DNA from: Alphaproteobacteria bacterium
Lineage (GTDB): Bacteria > Pseudomonadota > Alphaproteobacteria > Rhizobiales > Hyphomicrobiaceae
Reading direction: 5' to 3'
Assembly (NCBI GenBank): GCA_018830445.1
Contig: JAHJSN010000127.1
Location: 1 to 35,904 of the forward strand
DNA: 35,904 bases
Shown in pieces: positions 15,509 to 23,891 of the stretch. The notes under the pieces were generated by a model, which did no database searches, was not told the origin of the DNA, and saw only the letters and a list, made by a program, of their open reading frames with translations. Made by a program: the position numbers and the translations under genes. The stretch's first letter is position 1. Each line of letters begins with the position of its first letter.

Positions 15509-16411
15509 ATGATCCACGAAAACCTCAATCGCCCACGCACAATCGACGAACTTCGGTCGGCGATGCGCCACCTTTGCACGGAAGAGTCCGTCAAGCGCGG
15601 ACTGGCCATCACAGTCCGCCCGAGCGATGTATTCATTTCCCCATACGCAAAAAGCGGCACAACCTGGTTGCAGCATGTCGCTCACGCAGTGCGCTCCGGC
15701 GGCTCAATGGACTTCCGCGAAATAAGCGACGTTGTTCCATGGCTGGAAATCGCATTTGATCTGGGTGTCGACCCGGACGCTGAGCAACAATCGTCGCCGC
15801 GGCTTTTCAAGGCACATCTTGATTGGCAGGACATTCCAAAAGGCGGGCGATATATCGTCTCGTTCCGCGATCCGAAGACGGTACTCGTCTCGATGCACCA
15901 ATTCTTCGAAGGCTGGTTCTTTGAGCCAGGAAGCATCACGCTCGACGATTTGGGCCGGCAATTCTTTCTGGCCACCAGAAGGTACTATAAGCACATTCTG
16001 AGTTGGGCCCCGGCAATCAACGAACCTTACGTGCTGGCGCTGTCCTACGAGGACATGCTGCACTCGCCAGACAGCTTGCCGTCTGTCGTAGCTGACTTTC
16101 TGCAAATCGATGTCCCCGACGAAATACTGGCCAAGGTGGTTTCACAGTGCTCTCGGGATTTCATGGTCACCAACTCCTCCAAGTTCGACAACCGTGACAT
16201 CCGCGAGAAGCGCGATCCTGTCATGGGATTGCCGCCGGGTGGCGCGAGTTTGAAGGTCCGGCGCGAGACGGTTGATAAGCCCAGGCTTTCGTCGGAGTTG
16301 GCGGCGGAGATCGACGAAGTCTGGCGCGAAACCGTCACACCGGCGCTCGGCTTTGCGAGCTACGAGGAATTTCGAAACTCTCTACCCAACCCACTGCGGG
16401 TCGATCGGTAA
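15509..16411 (+). CDS. PAPS-dependent sulfotransferase (Sulfotransfer_1, cytosolic SULT-like)
   Basis: Transfers sulfate from 3'-phosphoadenosine-5'-phosphosulfate to an acceptor. 300 residues. The 5'-phosphosulfate loop is SPYAKSGTTWLQHV (44-57); the catalytic-type His lies in LFKAHLDW (H103); the 3'-phosphate motif is RYIVSFRDPKTVLVSMHQFF (R120, S128). A third SULT motif (RKGxxGxWK) is only loosely matched by KRDPVMGLPPGGASL. It resembles small-molecule SULTs more than carbohydrate or TPST types. The acceptor is unknown. The start follows GCGGAA; it sits 95 bp after the tRNA in the block between ruvA and ruvB. Confidence 0.85.
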   Translation: MIHENLNRPRTIDELRSAMRHLCTEESVKRGLAITVRPSDVFISPYAKSGTTWLQHVAHAVRSGGSMDFREISDVVPWLEIAFDLGVDPDAEQQSSPRLFKAHLDWQDIPKGGRYIVSFRDPKTVLVSMHQFFEGWFFEPGSITLDDLGRQFFLATRRYYKHILSWAPAINEPYVLALSYEDMLHSPDSLPSVVADFLQIDVPDEILAKVVSQCSRDFMVTNSSKFDNRDIREKRDPVMGLPPGGASLKVRRETVDKPRLSSELAAEIDEVWRETVTPALGFASYEEFRNSLPNPLRVDR

Positions 16412-16471
16412 GACGGACTGTCGTGTGGCAGCACCCGCCGCCTATTGAATGCCACCACTGAGGCAACGTCC

Positions 16472-17170
16472 TTGACACCACGGGCACACCGCTTCCCACT
16501 CGAAACCGCTCGCCTCGAAGCTCTCGACCGGGGCCTTGCAGAAAGCATCGGCGCGCGCTTGTCGGGGCTCACCACCTCACCTGCCCCATATATCATCCAT
16601 ATGCTCGGTATCCCCGGTGCGGGCAAAACCACCTTCGCAAGAGCGCTTCACCCGAAGCTTTCTCGCACCGACCAACCCGAGCCTCTCTATCTCAGCTTCG
16701 ATGACATCATGTCGACAATTCCAGGATATGCCCGCGACCCCGATCCCGTCGCCGCCCATGCCCGCTACGAATTGTCCGCCCGGACAGCCGGATACCATCT
16801 CCTGCGGCAAGCACTGGCGATGCGCGCCAGCATCCTCTTCGACCACGGCGGCGCCAACCCGGATCATGTCAGCATCCTCGAATATGCACGCAACGGCCTG
16901 GACTATAAAACCGCGGTGATCTACATTCCTTGCGAACCAGAAATCGCTGCGGAACGAATTGAAAAGCGCAGCGCAAATGAAGGCCGCCACACTCCTCCCC
17001 ATTACATCGAGGAACGTACGTTTCTGATTGAAAAACTGCTTCCCGCCTACGTGAAACTCTCCGATGCGTTCTTCACTTTGAAGCCGTCACAAACGCAACT
17101 CGAATGCGCGGACATTTTCGCCGAGATCGCAATTGCCGTTAATTGTATTCGCGCACCGGATTCAAATTGA
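16472..17170 (+). CDS. Zeta-toxin-like P-loop kinase
   Basis: 232 residues from the chosen start. Walker A LGIPGAGKTTFARAL, substrate loop LSFDDIM, FDHGGAN, and the zeta-toxin-type C-terminal block AAERIEKRSANEGRHTPPHYIEER followed by AYVKLSD. Zeta kinases phosphorylate UDP-N-acetylglucosamine; chromosomal relatives without an antitoxin may phosphorylate other substrates. No epsilon-type antitoxin ORF is adjacent. No ATG is available: a TTG at 16472 has GAGG 8 nt upstream, and a TTG at 16445 is an alternative. It is 60 bp after the sulfotransferase gene and probably co-transcribed. Confidence 0.72.
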   Translation: MTPRAHRFPLETARLEALDRGLAESIGARLSGLTTSPAPYIIHMLGIPGAGKTTFARALHPKLSRTDQPEPLYLSFDDIMSTIPGYARDPDPVAAHARYELSARTAGYHLLRQALAMRASILFDHGGANPDHVSILEYARNGLDYKTAVIYIPCEPEIAAERIEKRSANEGRHTPPHYIEERTFLIEKLLPAYVKLSDAFFTLKPSQTQLECADIFAEIAIAVNCIRAPDSN

Positions 17171-17196
17171 CGAGGCTCCCGGCTGACAACCCCGCT

Positions 17197-17218
17197 CCCC
17201 ACAGCGGTCGCTGCGGGG
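17197..17218 (+). terminator. Possible terminator after the zeta-like kinase
   Basis: A hairpin CCCCACAGCG-GT-CGCTGCGGGG with one mismatch lies 27 bp after the stop. The downstream T-run is weak. Confidence 0.4.
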
Positions 17219-17253
17219 ATTCAATGGCCTCCGTTGGAATTCAGTCGAACTTA

Positions 17254-17288
17254 GCGCAGTCTACCGTCATGCTGTCGGTAGACTGCGC
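17254..17288. other. Perfect 13-bp hairpin between convergent genes
   Basis: GCGCAGTCTACCG (17254-17266) and CGGTAGACTGCGC (17276-17288) are exact complements with a 9-nt loop. It lies between the convergent kinase and unknown genes. No U-run is present on either side, so it may be a bidirectional, U-poor terminator or a small mobile or regulatory palindrome. Confidence 0.6.
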
Positions 17289-17412
17289 AAAAGGTCGACA
17301 ATAAATTTCGTTACCAGCATGTCAGCAGGTCCCATCAACATATTGATCGGAAATGTTATAATCGAACGGTCCGCGCACATGCCAACAGGCCAGACGGGGG
17401 CCCGGCGTCGGC

Positions 17413-17748
17413 TCATCCATCCATCCACTCGGTGAATTCCGGATCGAAGTTCTGGTCCGGATAACTTCCATAGGGCGGATGCGTCAGACCGAGACCGGGC
17501 TGCATCCACCACTCCGCTTCGCGCGTGCCGGCCGGAAGCCGCCCTGAGGCTTCCAGAAATCCTGGAAACGGATCCTTTCGCCAGATCAGCTTGCCGCCGT
17601 TGGGCAGTGCGAACACCTCACCCTCCCGCATTCGCGCGGCGAAATCCCGGTATCCGTCTTCGGTGTGCTCGAACCCCAGATACTGGTAGAAGACTTCACC
17701 GATATCGATATGTGATCCATCTTCACGCTTCCATTTCACGAACGGCAT
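17413..17748 (-). CDS. Hypothetical protein (111 aa), unknown family
   Basis: 111 residues starting MPFVKWKREDGSHIDIGEVF, with GGGAG 8 nt before the ATG. Soluble, acidic and rich in aromatic residues; a stretch around EAEWWMQPGLGLTHPPYGSYPDQ is Pro/Trp/Tyr-rich. No signal peptide or membrane segment. I do not recognise it. It is transcribed toward the zeta-like kinase and away from the ELM1-like gene, with whose promoter region its own probably overlaps. Confidence 0.65.
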   Translation of the reverse strand: MPFVKWKREDGSHIDIGEVFYQYLGFEHTEDGYRDFAARMREGEVFALPNGGKLIWRKDPFPGFLEASGRLPAGTREAEWWMQPGLGLTHPPYGSYPDQNFDPEFTEWMDG

Positions 17749-17851
17749 CAATCACACTCCCTATGCCTTGCGCCTCCATTCCCCGGATCAATAAACCAAA
17801 CCGCGCACTCCGCATTTGATCTCGCAACGGCCACCATGCCAAGTAGATCGT

Positions 17852-18919
17852 ATGACCATCCCGCCAGCGCCGAAAACCGCTACGCCGCTTCGCATCCTGC
17901 TCATCTCCGATGGGCGGCCGGGACATTTCAACTTGTCGGAAGGGATTATCGCAGCCCTGGCGCGACGGCGCGCGGTCGAGGTCAACCGTCTCGAAGTCCG
18001 CAAGCCAGGCTGGGTTCCAGGTGCACTCCTCTCTGCAATCACCAACGCCAAAGTTCCACCCCACCGCGTACTGCGAACGATCTACCGCATTTCACCCGAT
18101 CTGCTGGATCGGCCGGAATTGATCGTTTCGGCAGGCGGCAATACGCTTGCAGCCAATATCGCAGCCGCCCGCATCACAAAAGCCCCCAACGTTTTCTACG
18201 GCTCGTTGCGGCGCTTTCGGCCGGCCGACTTCGCCCTCGCGATGACGTCGTATGCCGCCGACGCCAACGCGCCAAACCGGCTGATGTGGTTGAAGCCCTC
18301 GAAGCTTGATCCGGACACATTGGTGAAACCCTCAACCCGCGATCGTCGCGACCATCGACCCCCGCAAACCTTCGGCCTCATCATCGGTGGCGATGCCGGA
18401 ACCGTTCGCTTCGCCGATACCGATTGGATCGAACTCCTCAGGTTCATCGACACCTGCCGGACAGAGTTTGGCGGGCGGTGGATCGTAGCCAACTCACCGC
18501 GCACGCCGGAGTCGATCTCCGATCGGCTCGCACAACTGGCAGGTTCCCCCGACAGTCCTATCGCGAGATACATAGATGTCCGCACTGCGGGCGCCGGCAC
18601 CCTTGGCGTCCTGCTGGCTCAATCCGCAGCCGTCGTCTGCACAGCCGACTCGAGCACGATGCTCTCTGAAGCCGTCTGGATGCAACGCCCCGTGATCGCC
18701 GTCGCCCCGCGCGATTACTCGCTGCCGGAAAATGAAACAGCCTACCGTAAATGGCTGCAGCAGAACGGCTGGACTGGAGCGATGCCGATTGCCGGATTGA
18801 CACCCGAAAAATTCAAATCGCATTTGGCGCGCATCAAGCCGCTCGCGGAGAACCCGCTCGATCAACTCGCCGACGAATTGCAGCGCCGCCTGCCCGCACT
18901 CTTCGTCACAGCACCCTAA
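17852..18919 (+). CDS. ELM1/GtrOC1-family (DUF1022) putative glycosyltransferase
   Basis: 355 residues. The pattern matches the ELM1 family, named for the plant mitochondrial fission protein and widespread in proteobacteria: ILLISDGRPGHFNLSEGI near the N-terminus, LIVSAGGNTLAANIAAAR, LIIGGD, and a C-terminal TADSSTMLSEAVWMQRPVIAV with PENE later. The two Rossmann-like halves suggest a GT-B glycosyltransferase; no substrate is known. The ATG at 17852 gives MTIPPAPK; a TTG at 17816 would add 12 residues. Its TAA stop is the first TAA of a 14-bp repeat array. Confidence 0.8.
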   Translation: MTIPPAPKTATPLRILLISDGRPGHFNLSEGIIAALARRRAVEVNRLEVRKPGWVPGALLSAITNAKVPPHRVLRTIYRISPDLLDRPELIVSAGGNTLAANIAAARITKAPNVFYGSLRRFRPADFALAMTSYAADANAPNRLMWLKPSKLDPDTLVKPSTRDRRDHRPPQTFGLIIGGDAGTVRFADTDWIELLRFIDTCRTEFGGRWIVANSPRTPESISDRLAQLAGSPDSPIARYIDVRTAGAGTLGVLLAQSAAVVCTADSSTMLSEAVWMQRPVIAVAPRDYSLPENETAYRKWLQQNGWTGAMPIAGLTPEKFKSHLARIKPLAENPLDQLADELQRRLPALFVTAP

Positions 18920-18975
18920 CCCCCAAGACCTAACCCCCAGAACCTAACCCCCAGAACCTAACCCCTAACCCCTAG
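18915..18975. repeat. Telomere-like CCTAACCCCCAGAA tandem repeat
   Basis: CCTAAC starts at 18915, 18929, 18943 and 18957 (14-bp period), then at 18964 (7-bp step), ending CCTAGC. It lies exactly between the stops of the convergent ELM1-like and cyclophilin-like genes and overlaps both. TAA at 18917, 18931 and 18945 falls in all three forward frames. Confidence 0.9.
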
Positions 18976-19349
18976 CTATCCGCCTCGATGACGACGACCT
19001 CGTCGCCGTCGCGCACCGCCGCGCATGCGCGCACATCGTCGAGCGCGCGCGCCCACACGTTGCATGGGCTGACCAGCCGGATCTCGTCGCCGCGTGAAAC
19101 CGGCGTTCGACCGAAGCCGATGGCAATCGCATTGCCGCCTGGCCAGAAGGCGATTTCTCCAGGTTCCATGACGTCCTTGGCACCCGGCTCAACGTCACAG
19201 TCGACGTCGACCGAAAAGTAGATCTCCTCGCCCCACGTCTGCGCCCGCGCATAGATCGGCAATGCCTCGCCGATCTTCCTCGCCGTCGGCGTATCGAGCA
19301 GTTCGGCGCGCACCACGACCTGCCCTGCCCGGATCAGGATTCCTGTCAT
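18972..19349 (-). CDS. Cyclophilin-like fold protein (TM1367/PF04126 type)
   Basis: 125 residues. The order [24 protein letters not shown], then [22 protein letters not shown] and LVSPCNVWA, matches the cyclophilin-like TM1367 family, which folds like cyclophilin but lacks its proline-isomerase active site. Biochemical role unknown. The ATG at 19349 has GGAGA 6 nt upstream and overlaps the stop of the upstream membrane protein (ATGA), so the two are translationally coupled. Confidence 0.8.
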   Translation of the reverse strand: MTGILIRAGQVVVRAELLDTPTARKIGEALPIYARAQTWGEEIYFSVDVDCDVEPGAKDVMEPGEIAFWPGGNAIAIGFGRTPVSRGDEIRLVSPCNVWARALDDVRACAAVRDGDEVVVIEADS

Positions 19350-19789
19350 GATTTCTCTCCAGCTTGAATGACGCCGCCTGCCTCCAACGCGCGCCACACG
19401 CATACAGAAACGAGCCCCGCGACAAACGACAATGCCGGCAGCATGGCCCGGTCCGGCACGCCGGTCGCGATTGCCACGGCCGCGAAACCGATGACTCCGC
19501 CAATGGCGGCCTCGATCCAACCGAACCGGCCGATTCCCAGCACCCGTGGGATGACGACGACGGCCGCCAGGGCCGACGGTAATGCTGCCCAGACAAAGGC
19601 GGCAATCGCTGCCGGTCCGATTTCAGGCAATGGTTCGGGGAGCCATCCGCCCATGCCGATCACCGGCCCGATGATCACAGCGATGGCAACCGCAAGCCCG
19701 GCAAAGAACGGCCCCACCAGCATGTAGCCGAGAAATACCCACATCGCGCGGGAGAGGTTTCCAGGCTCATCGTCTTTCGCCTTAGCCAT
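19346..19789 (-). CDS. Membrane protein, four segments, unknown
   Basis: 147 residues starting [19 protein letters not shown], with GGAGG just before the ATG; 17 more in-frame codons upstream are not needed. Four membrane segments (about 14-42, 58-82, 87-110 and 115-135) and a short cytoplasmic N-terminus. No recognised domain. It follows ruvA by 83 bp on the same strand and is coupled by a 4-bp overlap to the cyclophilin-like gene. This pair marks the ruvA-proximal edge of the block inserted before ruvB. Confidence 0.65.
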   Translation of the reverse strand: MAKAKDDEPGNLSRAMWVFLGYMLVGPFFAGLAVAIAVIIGPVIGMGGWLPEPLPEIGPAAIAAFVWAALPSALAAVVVIPRVLGIGRFGWIEAAIGGVIGFAAVAIATGVPDRAMLPALSFVAGLVSVCVWRALEAGGVIQAGEKS

Positions 19790-19872
19790 TTCCGCCTCCG
19801 AAAAACCTGCAATTGCCCGCCGAAACGACCGATCGAACAATCATCCGGGCTGTTGATGTTCCGTCGAGCCCG

Positions 19873-20502
19873 TCAGCCCGCCAATTCCTTCAAGCCGCGC
19901 CGGATGAGCTTTGCCGTATCTGCATCCTGCCCAAGCTCCTTCACCGCCGCCCCGACCGCGCGCGCCGCCTCGCCGGGTTGATATCCCAGATTGGTAAGCG
20001 CCGACATCGCTTCCGCGGCGGCGCTGCTGTCAGCTGACGCAATACCCGATAGGCCTCTTGTACCGCCGCCGCCGTCACCTGCGCCAATGCCCGCGATCGC
20101 CAGCCCCGGCGCCTTGTCCTTCAATTCCGCAACGATCCTCTGCGCGATCTTCTTGCCCACCCCTGGCGCCTGTTCGACGGCCTGCCAGTTGCCGAACGCA
20201 ATCGCATTGGCAAGGTCGGTGGGCGACAGAATGCCGAGCACCGCCAGCGCCACCTTTGCCCCCACCCCCTGGATCGTCTGCAGCGTGCGAAACCAGCTGC
20301 GCTCCACTTCGGTGAAGAAGCCGTAAAGCCTGATCGCGTCCTCGCGCACATGCGTATCGATGGTGAGACTGGCTTCCTTGCCCAGTTCGAGCGCGCGCAG
20401 CGTGCGCGCCGAAGCCTGCACCTCGTACCCGACCCCGCCGACATCGAGGATGACGATGGCTTCCCCGATGGCATCGACCTTGCCGCGCAACTTTCCGATC
20501 AT
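19873..20502 (-). CDS. ruvA: Holliday junction branch-migration protein RuvA
   Basis: Tetrameric junction-binding protein that loads RuvB. 209 residues: N-terminal OB fold ([14 protein letters not shown].., VGGVGYEVQ), two helix-hairpin-helix motifs ([15 protein letters not shown] and [20 protein letters not shown]), a Gly/Ala linker and a C-terminal RuvB-binding domain ([19 protein letters not shown]). The ATG at 20502 has AGGAC upstream; eight additional upstream codons are not family-like. ruvC lies 109 bp upstream; ruvB does not follow. Confidence 0.97.
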   Translation of the reverse strand: MIGKLRGKVDAIGEAIVILDVGGVGYEVQASARTLRALELGKEASLTIDTHVREDAIRLYGFFTEVERSWFRTLQTIQGVGAKVALAVLGILSPTDLANAIAFGNWQAVEQAPGVGKKIAQRIVAELKDKAPGLAIAGIGAGDGGGGTRGLSGIASADSSAAAEAMSALTNLGYQPGEAARAVGAAVKELGQDADTAKLIRRGLKELAG

Positions 20503-20611
20503 GTTTTGTCCTGCCCTTCGAGGCACTCCAGCCGATTCGCTTCGCGCGCATGTTACGCCGCGAATTGCACATTAGTCCCGCCAGTCGCTGCGTTGTCTAG
20601 ACTCGCAGCCG

Positions 20612-21178
20612 TCAGCCTGCCGCCCTGCGCGGCCCGCTCCGGCGCGTCCGGCGTGCCGCCTCTTCGACGGCCGCCGCCGCCCTTGCCTGCGGACCTGTGC
20701 GGTGGTTGGCGTGGCAGATGGCAATTGCCAGCGCATCGGCTTCGTCAGAACTGTCGAATTTGGCGCGCGGCAGCAGAATGCCGATCATCGCCTGGATCTG
20801 GCGCTTGTCCGCGTGGCCGGTGCCGACCACCGATTTCTTGATAAGGTTCGGCGAATATTCGGCAACGCGCAGCCCCTTCAGCGCCGGAGCCAAGAGCGCC
20901 ATCCCACGCGCCTGCCCGAGCTTCAATGTCGCCCGCGCGTTCTCGTTGACGAAGGTTTCTTCCACCGCCGCTTCGAGTGGCGAAAAACTGGCGATAACCC
21001 CGCAGATCCCCTCGAAGATTTCACGAAGGCGATAGGCCAGCGCTTCATCGCTGGTCGAGGTGAGATGCCCCGAGGCGACGTAAATCAGCCGCACGCCGTC
21101 GCTTTCGACGACGCCCCAGCCGGTTCGGCGCAATCCTGGATCGATCCCGATAATGCGGACGCTTCGTTGTTCCCCCAT
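20612..21178 (-). CDS. ruvC: Crossover junction endodeoxyribonuclease RuvC
   Basis: Holliday junction resolvase. 188 residues with the catalytic acidic residues in [32 protein letters not shown], and [12 protein letters not shown], plus the conserved loop [15 protein letters not shown]. The ATG at 21178 gives [15 protein letters not shown]; an upstream GTG would add three residues. The C-terminal tail (about 160-188) is Arg/Ala-rich and longer than in E. coli. It sits 67 bp after yebC and before ruvA. Confidence 0.97.
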   Translation of the reverse strand: MGEQRSVRIIGIDPGLRRTGWGVVESDGVRLIYVASGHLTSTSDEALAYRLREIFEGICGVIASFSPLEAAVEETFVNENARATLKLGQARGMALLAPALKGLRVAEYSPNLIKKSVVGTGHADKRQIQAMIGILLPRAKFDSSDEADALAIAICHANHRTGPQARAAAAVEEAARRTRRSGPRRAAG

Positions 21179-21245
21179 CGGTTCCACTTACAGCGATTCG
21201 CGCGCACTGATCTGCAACGCAACGCCATCAACCATGCGCCGCGCA

Positions 21246-21995
21246 TCAAGCCGCCGTCAGCTTGGCCATCACTTCGTCGGAAATATCGAAGTTGGCGTAG
21301 ACGTTCTGCACGTCATCGTCGTCTTCGAGCGTATCGATCAACTTCAGGATGGTTGCGGCGTTGTCCTCGTCGACCTCGTTGGAAAGGTTGGGCCGCCACA
21401 CTGCCTTGACCGATTTGGCTTCCCCAAGCGCCTCTTCAAGCACGCCTGCAACCGTCCCGAGATTGTCGAAACTGCACGTGATGAGATGTCCGTCCTCATC
21501 GCTGAGGCAATCGTCGGCACCGGCCTCAATCGCTGCTTCAAGCACCGCGTCGGGGCCGCCGGCGTCGCTTTCGTAGACGATCTCGCCGACGTGATCGAAC
21601 ATGTGCGACACAGCTCCCGTCGAGCCCAGATTGCCGCCGTGTTTGGCGAACGCGGCCCGCACCGCCGCGCTGGTTCGGTTGCGGTTATCGGTCAGCGTTT
21701 CGACGATGACTGCTACTCCGCCCGGCCCATAGCCTTCGTAGCGAATCGGCTCGATGTCTTCGGCATCCGCGCCGCTCGCCTTCTTGATCGCGCGCTCGAT
21801 GTTGTCTTTCGGCATATTTTCCGCGCGCGCCGCCTGCAACGCCAGACGAAGCTTCGGGTTCGCCGTCGGGTCGGGCAGGCCGCTTTTCGCCGCCAGCGTG
21901 ATTTCCCGGGCGATCTTGGTGAACACCTTTGCCTTGGCCTTATCCTGCTTGCCCTTGCGGTGCATGATGTTCTTGAATTTTGAATGCCCGGCCAT
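21246..21995 (-). CDS. yebC: YebC/PmpR/TACO1 family protein
   Basis: 249 residues, the family norm. N-terminus [28 protein letters not shown], then [27 protein letters not shown] and [14 protein letters not shown], all diagnostic. The family was described as DNA-binding regulators; more recent work links relatives to ribosome rescue at difficult sequences such as polyproline. It sits directly upstream of ruvC, the standard alphaproteobacterial arrangement. Confidence 0.97.
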   Translation of the reverse strand: MAGHSKFKNIMHRKGKQDKAKAKVFTKIAREITLAAKSGLPDPTANPKLRLALQAARAENMPKDNIERAIKKASGADAEDIEPIRYEGYGPGGVAVIVETLTDNRNRTSAAVRAAFAKHGGNLGSTGAVSHMFDHVGEIVYESDAGGPDAVLEAAIEAGADDCLSDEDGHLITCSFDNLGTVAGVLEEALGEAKSVKAVWRPNLSNEVDEDNAATILKLIDTLEDDDDVQNVYANFDISDEVMAKLTAA

Positions 21996-22120
21996 CGTGT
22001 CCGTCTCCGAATGCGTCGTTTCACGGCTGGTTTTGCGTGATTTGCTGGCTGTAATGCGCGAGCCGCTGAGGCCCGGTCAAGCTCCCGTCGCCGCCGCGGC
22101 CCGTTTGCGGGAGCCGAATC

Positions 22121-22939
22121 TTACCAGAAATCCGGCTCGCTGTGCGACAGGCAGCCGCCGATCCGCACCGCTCTGACGTGGCGCGCCAACCCGCTTGCGT
22201 CATCGACGTCGACGGCGACGCCCGAAATCGTCGCCTCCCCCATCGCCGGTTCGAACCGCTCGCTCGGAATCCGCGTCAGGAACCGGTTCAGCGGTTCGCC
22301 CGAATTCATTCCGAGAACGGAGTTGTAGTCGCCACACATCCCCGCATCCGACATATACGCCGTGCCCCCCGGCAGGATGCGCTCATCCGATGTCGGCGTA
22401 TGCGTATGCGTGCCGACGACAAGGCTCACCCGCCCGTCGGCGAACACCCCGAAAGCCTGCTTTTCGCTGGTCGCCTCGGCGTGGAAATCGATCACGATGG
22501 CGTCCGCCCCCCGTCCCAGCGGACACGTCAAGAGTTCCTGCTCGACGGTGCGGAACGGGCAATCCATTTCCGTCATGTATACGCGGCCCAGCGCATTAAT
22601 GACGAGAACCTGTGCGCCGTTGCGGGCTTCATAGAGCCCCGCGCCGCGCCCCGGCGTACCCGGCGGATAGTTGATCGGACGGATCAGCCGGTCCTGCCGC
22701 TCGATGTAGACCAGCGTTTCCTTCTGGTCGAAGGAGTGGTTTCCCAGCGTCACCGCATCGGCGCCTGCATCGAGGATCTCGTTCAGGATCTTCTCGGTGA
22801 TACCGAAACCGCCGGCCGAGTTCTCCCCATTTATCACGACGAAATCGAGCTTCCAGCTGTCGCGCAGCCGCGGCAGCGTTTCAACGATTGCATTGCGGCC
22901 CGCGCGGCCGACGATGTCGCCGAGAAATAATAGTCGCAT
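22121..22939 (-). CDS. YmdB-type (TIGR00282) metallophosphoesterase
   Basis: 272 residues. Motifs in order: LGDIVGRAGR, VINGENSAGGFGI, LGNHSFDQKE, IDFHAEATSEK, GTHTHTPTSDE and GGTAYMSDAGMCGD, the signature of the TIGR00282 phosphodiesterase family. B. subtilis YmdB hydrolyses 2',3'-cyclic nucleotides. It lies 24 bp after the cyclo-ligase gene and 125 bp before yebC, probably in one operon. Confidence 0.93.
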   Translation of the reverse strand: MRLLFLGDIVGRAGRNAIVETLPRLRDSWKLDFVVINGENSAGGFGITEKILNEILDAGADAVTLGNHSFDQKETLVYIERQDRLIRPINYPPGTPGRGAGLYEARNGAQVLVINALGRVYMTEMDCPFRTVEQELLTCPLGRGADAIVIDFHAEATSEKQAFGVFADGRVSLVVGTHTHTPTSDERILPGGTAYMSDAGMCGDYNSVLGMNSGEPLNRFLTRIPSERFEPAMGEATISGVAVDVDDASGLARHVRAVRIGGCLSHSEPDFW

Positions 22940-22963
22940 ACGCTTTTCTGGTTGGTGTTGGAA

Positions 22964-23539
22964 TCACGAACAGGCAATCGGGCCGGAAGGCGTCAGCACC
23001 CAGTCGCAGGGGAGGTCATAACGGTCTCGCGGCACCGCGTCGAGACGCTGCTCGTCGAAGGCGAGGCCAATTGCGATGACCGGCTTCAACGCCCTGAGCT
23101 TGGCAAGCGTCCTGTCGTAGAAGCCGCCGCCGTAGCCGAGACGGTAGCCATGCGGGTCGAACGCCAGCAGCGGCACCAGCAGGATATCGGGGTGCACTTC
23201 CGCAGCGCTCTCCAGTGGTTCCGAAATCCCCCAGGTCTTGTCCTCCAAGGGCTCACCGGGCGCCCAGGCCCGCATGAGAAGCGGCTTTGCCTTCCCCGCG
23301 ATCACCGGGAGCGCCAGCTTGAAGCCTTCCCCGTCGAGCCGCCGCATCAGTGCCGCCGGATCGATTTCATCACCGATCGCCGAGAAGCCGGACACAATTC
23401 TCGGTGGCCGCGCGCCGCAGAAATCCAGCCCGTGCGCGGCAATCTGCGCACCGGCCGATGCGCCGTGCTTTTCGAATGCCGCAAGCCGCCGCGCCTTGGC
23501 CTCGGCTCTCAGCGCTTTCTTTTGATCGTCGAGGCTCAT
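22964..23539 (-). CDS. 5-formyltetrahydrofolate cyclo-ligase
   Basis: Converts 5-formyl-THF to 5,10-methenyl-THF with ATP. 191 residues from MSLDDQKKALRAEAKARR, with the hallmark YRLGYGGGFYDRTL in the C-terminal part and PLLAFDPHG before it. The frame stays open 143 codons upstream, but those run through the 23.7-kb palindromic repeats and the 6S RNA and are not protein-like. The genes zapA, ssrS and ygfA/fau are neighbours in many proteobacteria, as here. Confidence 0.95.
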   Translation of the reverse strand: MSLDDQKKALRAEAKARRLAAFEKHGASAGAQIAAHGLDFCGARPPRIVSGFSAIGDEIDPAALMRRLDGEGFKLALPVIAGKAKPLLMRAWAPGEPLEDKTWGISEPLESAAEVHPDILLVPLLAFDPHGYRLGYGGGFYDRTLAKLRALKPVIAIGLAFDEQRLDAVPRDRYDLPCDWVLTPSGPIACS

Positions 23540-23702
23540 CGCAATTCCATCGGGCAAGATCCGCCATCCACCCCTGAGATCCCCCAGGAAACAGGAGAAC
23601 GCAAGCCGAAAATCCGCCGAATTGCAGCTCGCCCGATGCGCGGAAGTTAAACACGCCAACCGCTGCGCAGACCCCTCGGGGCGCGGATGCCGCGAAGCCA
23701 AA

Positions 23703-23815
23703 CCGCACACCGGCTTGCCGAGTGTGCGCAATCCAGCCCAACACCAGCTTGCCGAGTGTGCGCAATCCAACCCGCACACCGGCTTGCCGAATGTTGGGCA
23801 AACAAGTGTTGGCGA
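23703..23815. repeat. Palindromic repeat array between 5-FCL and 6S RNA
   Basis: Three units of about 34-35 bp with cores at 23709, 23743 and 23778 (ACCGGCTTGCCG or ACCAGCTTGCCG), flanked by CGCAC/CCAAC and GTGTGCG/TGTTGGG arms, plus a half unit AAGTGTTGGCGAAC. Units run in the same orientation as the tolQ-tolR array. A second motif, GGGCGCGGATGCCGCGAAGC, occurs on either side (23679-23698 and 23841-23860). Confidence 0.85.
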
Positions 23816-23891
23816 ACGGAGCGGCTGCGGAGAACCGTCAGGGCGCGGATGCCGCGAAGCGGTGGGCATCCGGAGCGCCCAAGAATAAAGA

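Noticed and set aside
16412-17412. Complete zeta/epsilon toxin-antitoxin pair
   Set aside because: No small antitoxin ORF lies beside the kinase; the 111-aa gene is convergent and not epsilon-like.
18915-18975. True telomere or replicon end
   Set aside because: The repeat is internal, short and flanked by intact genes; there is no terminal hairpin.
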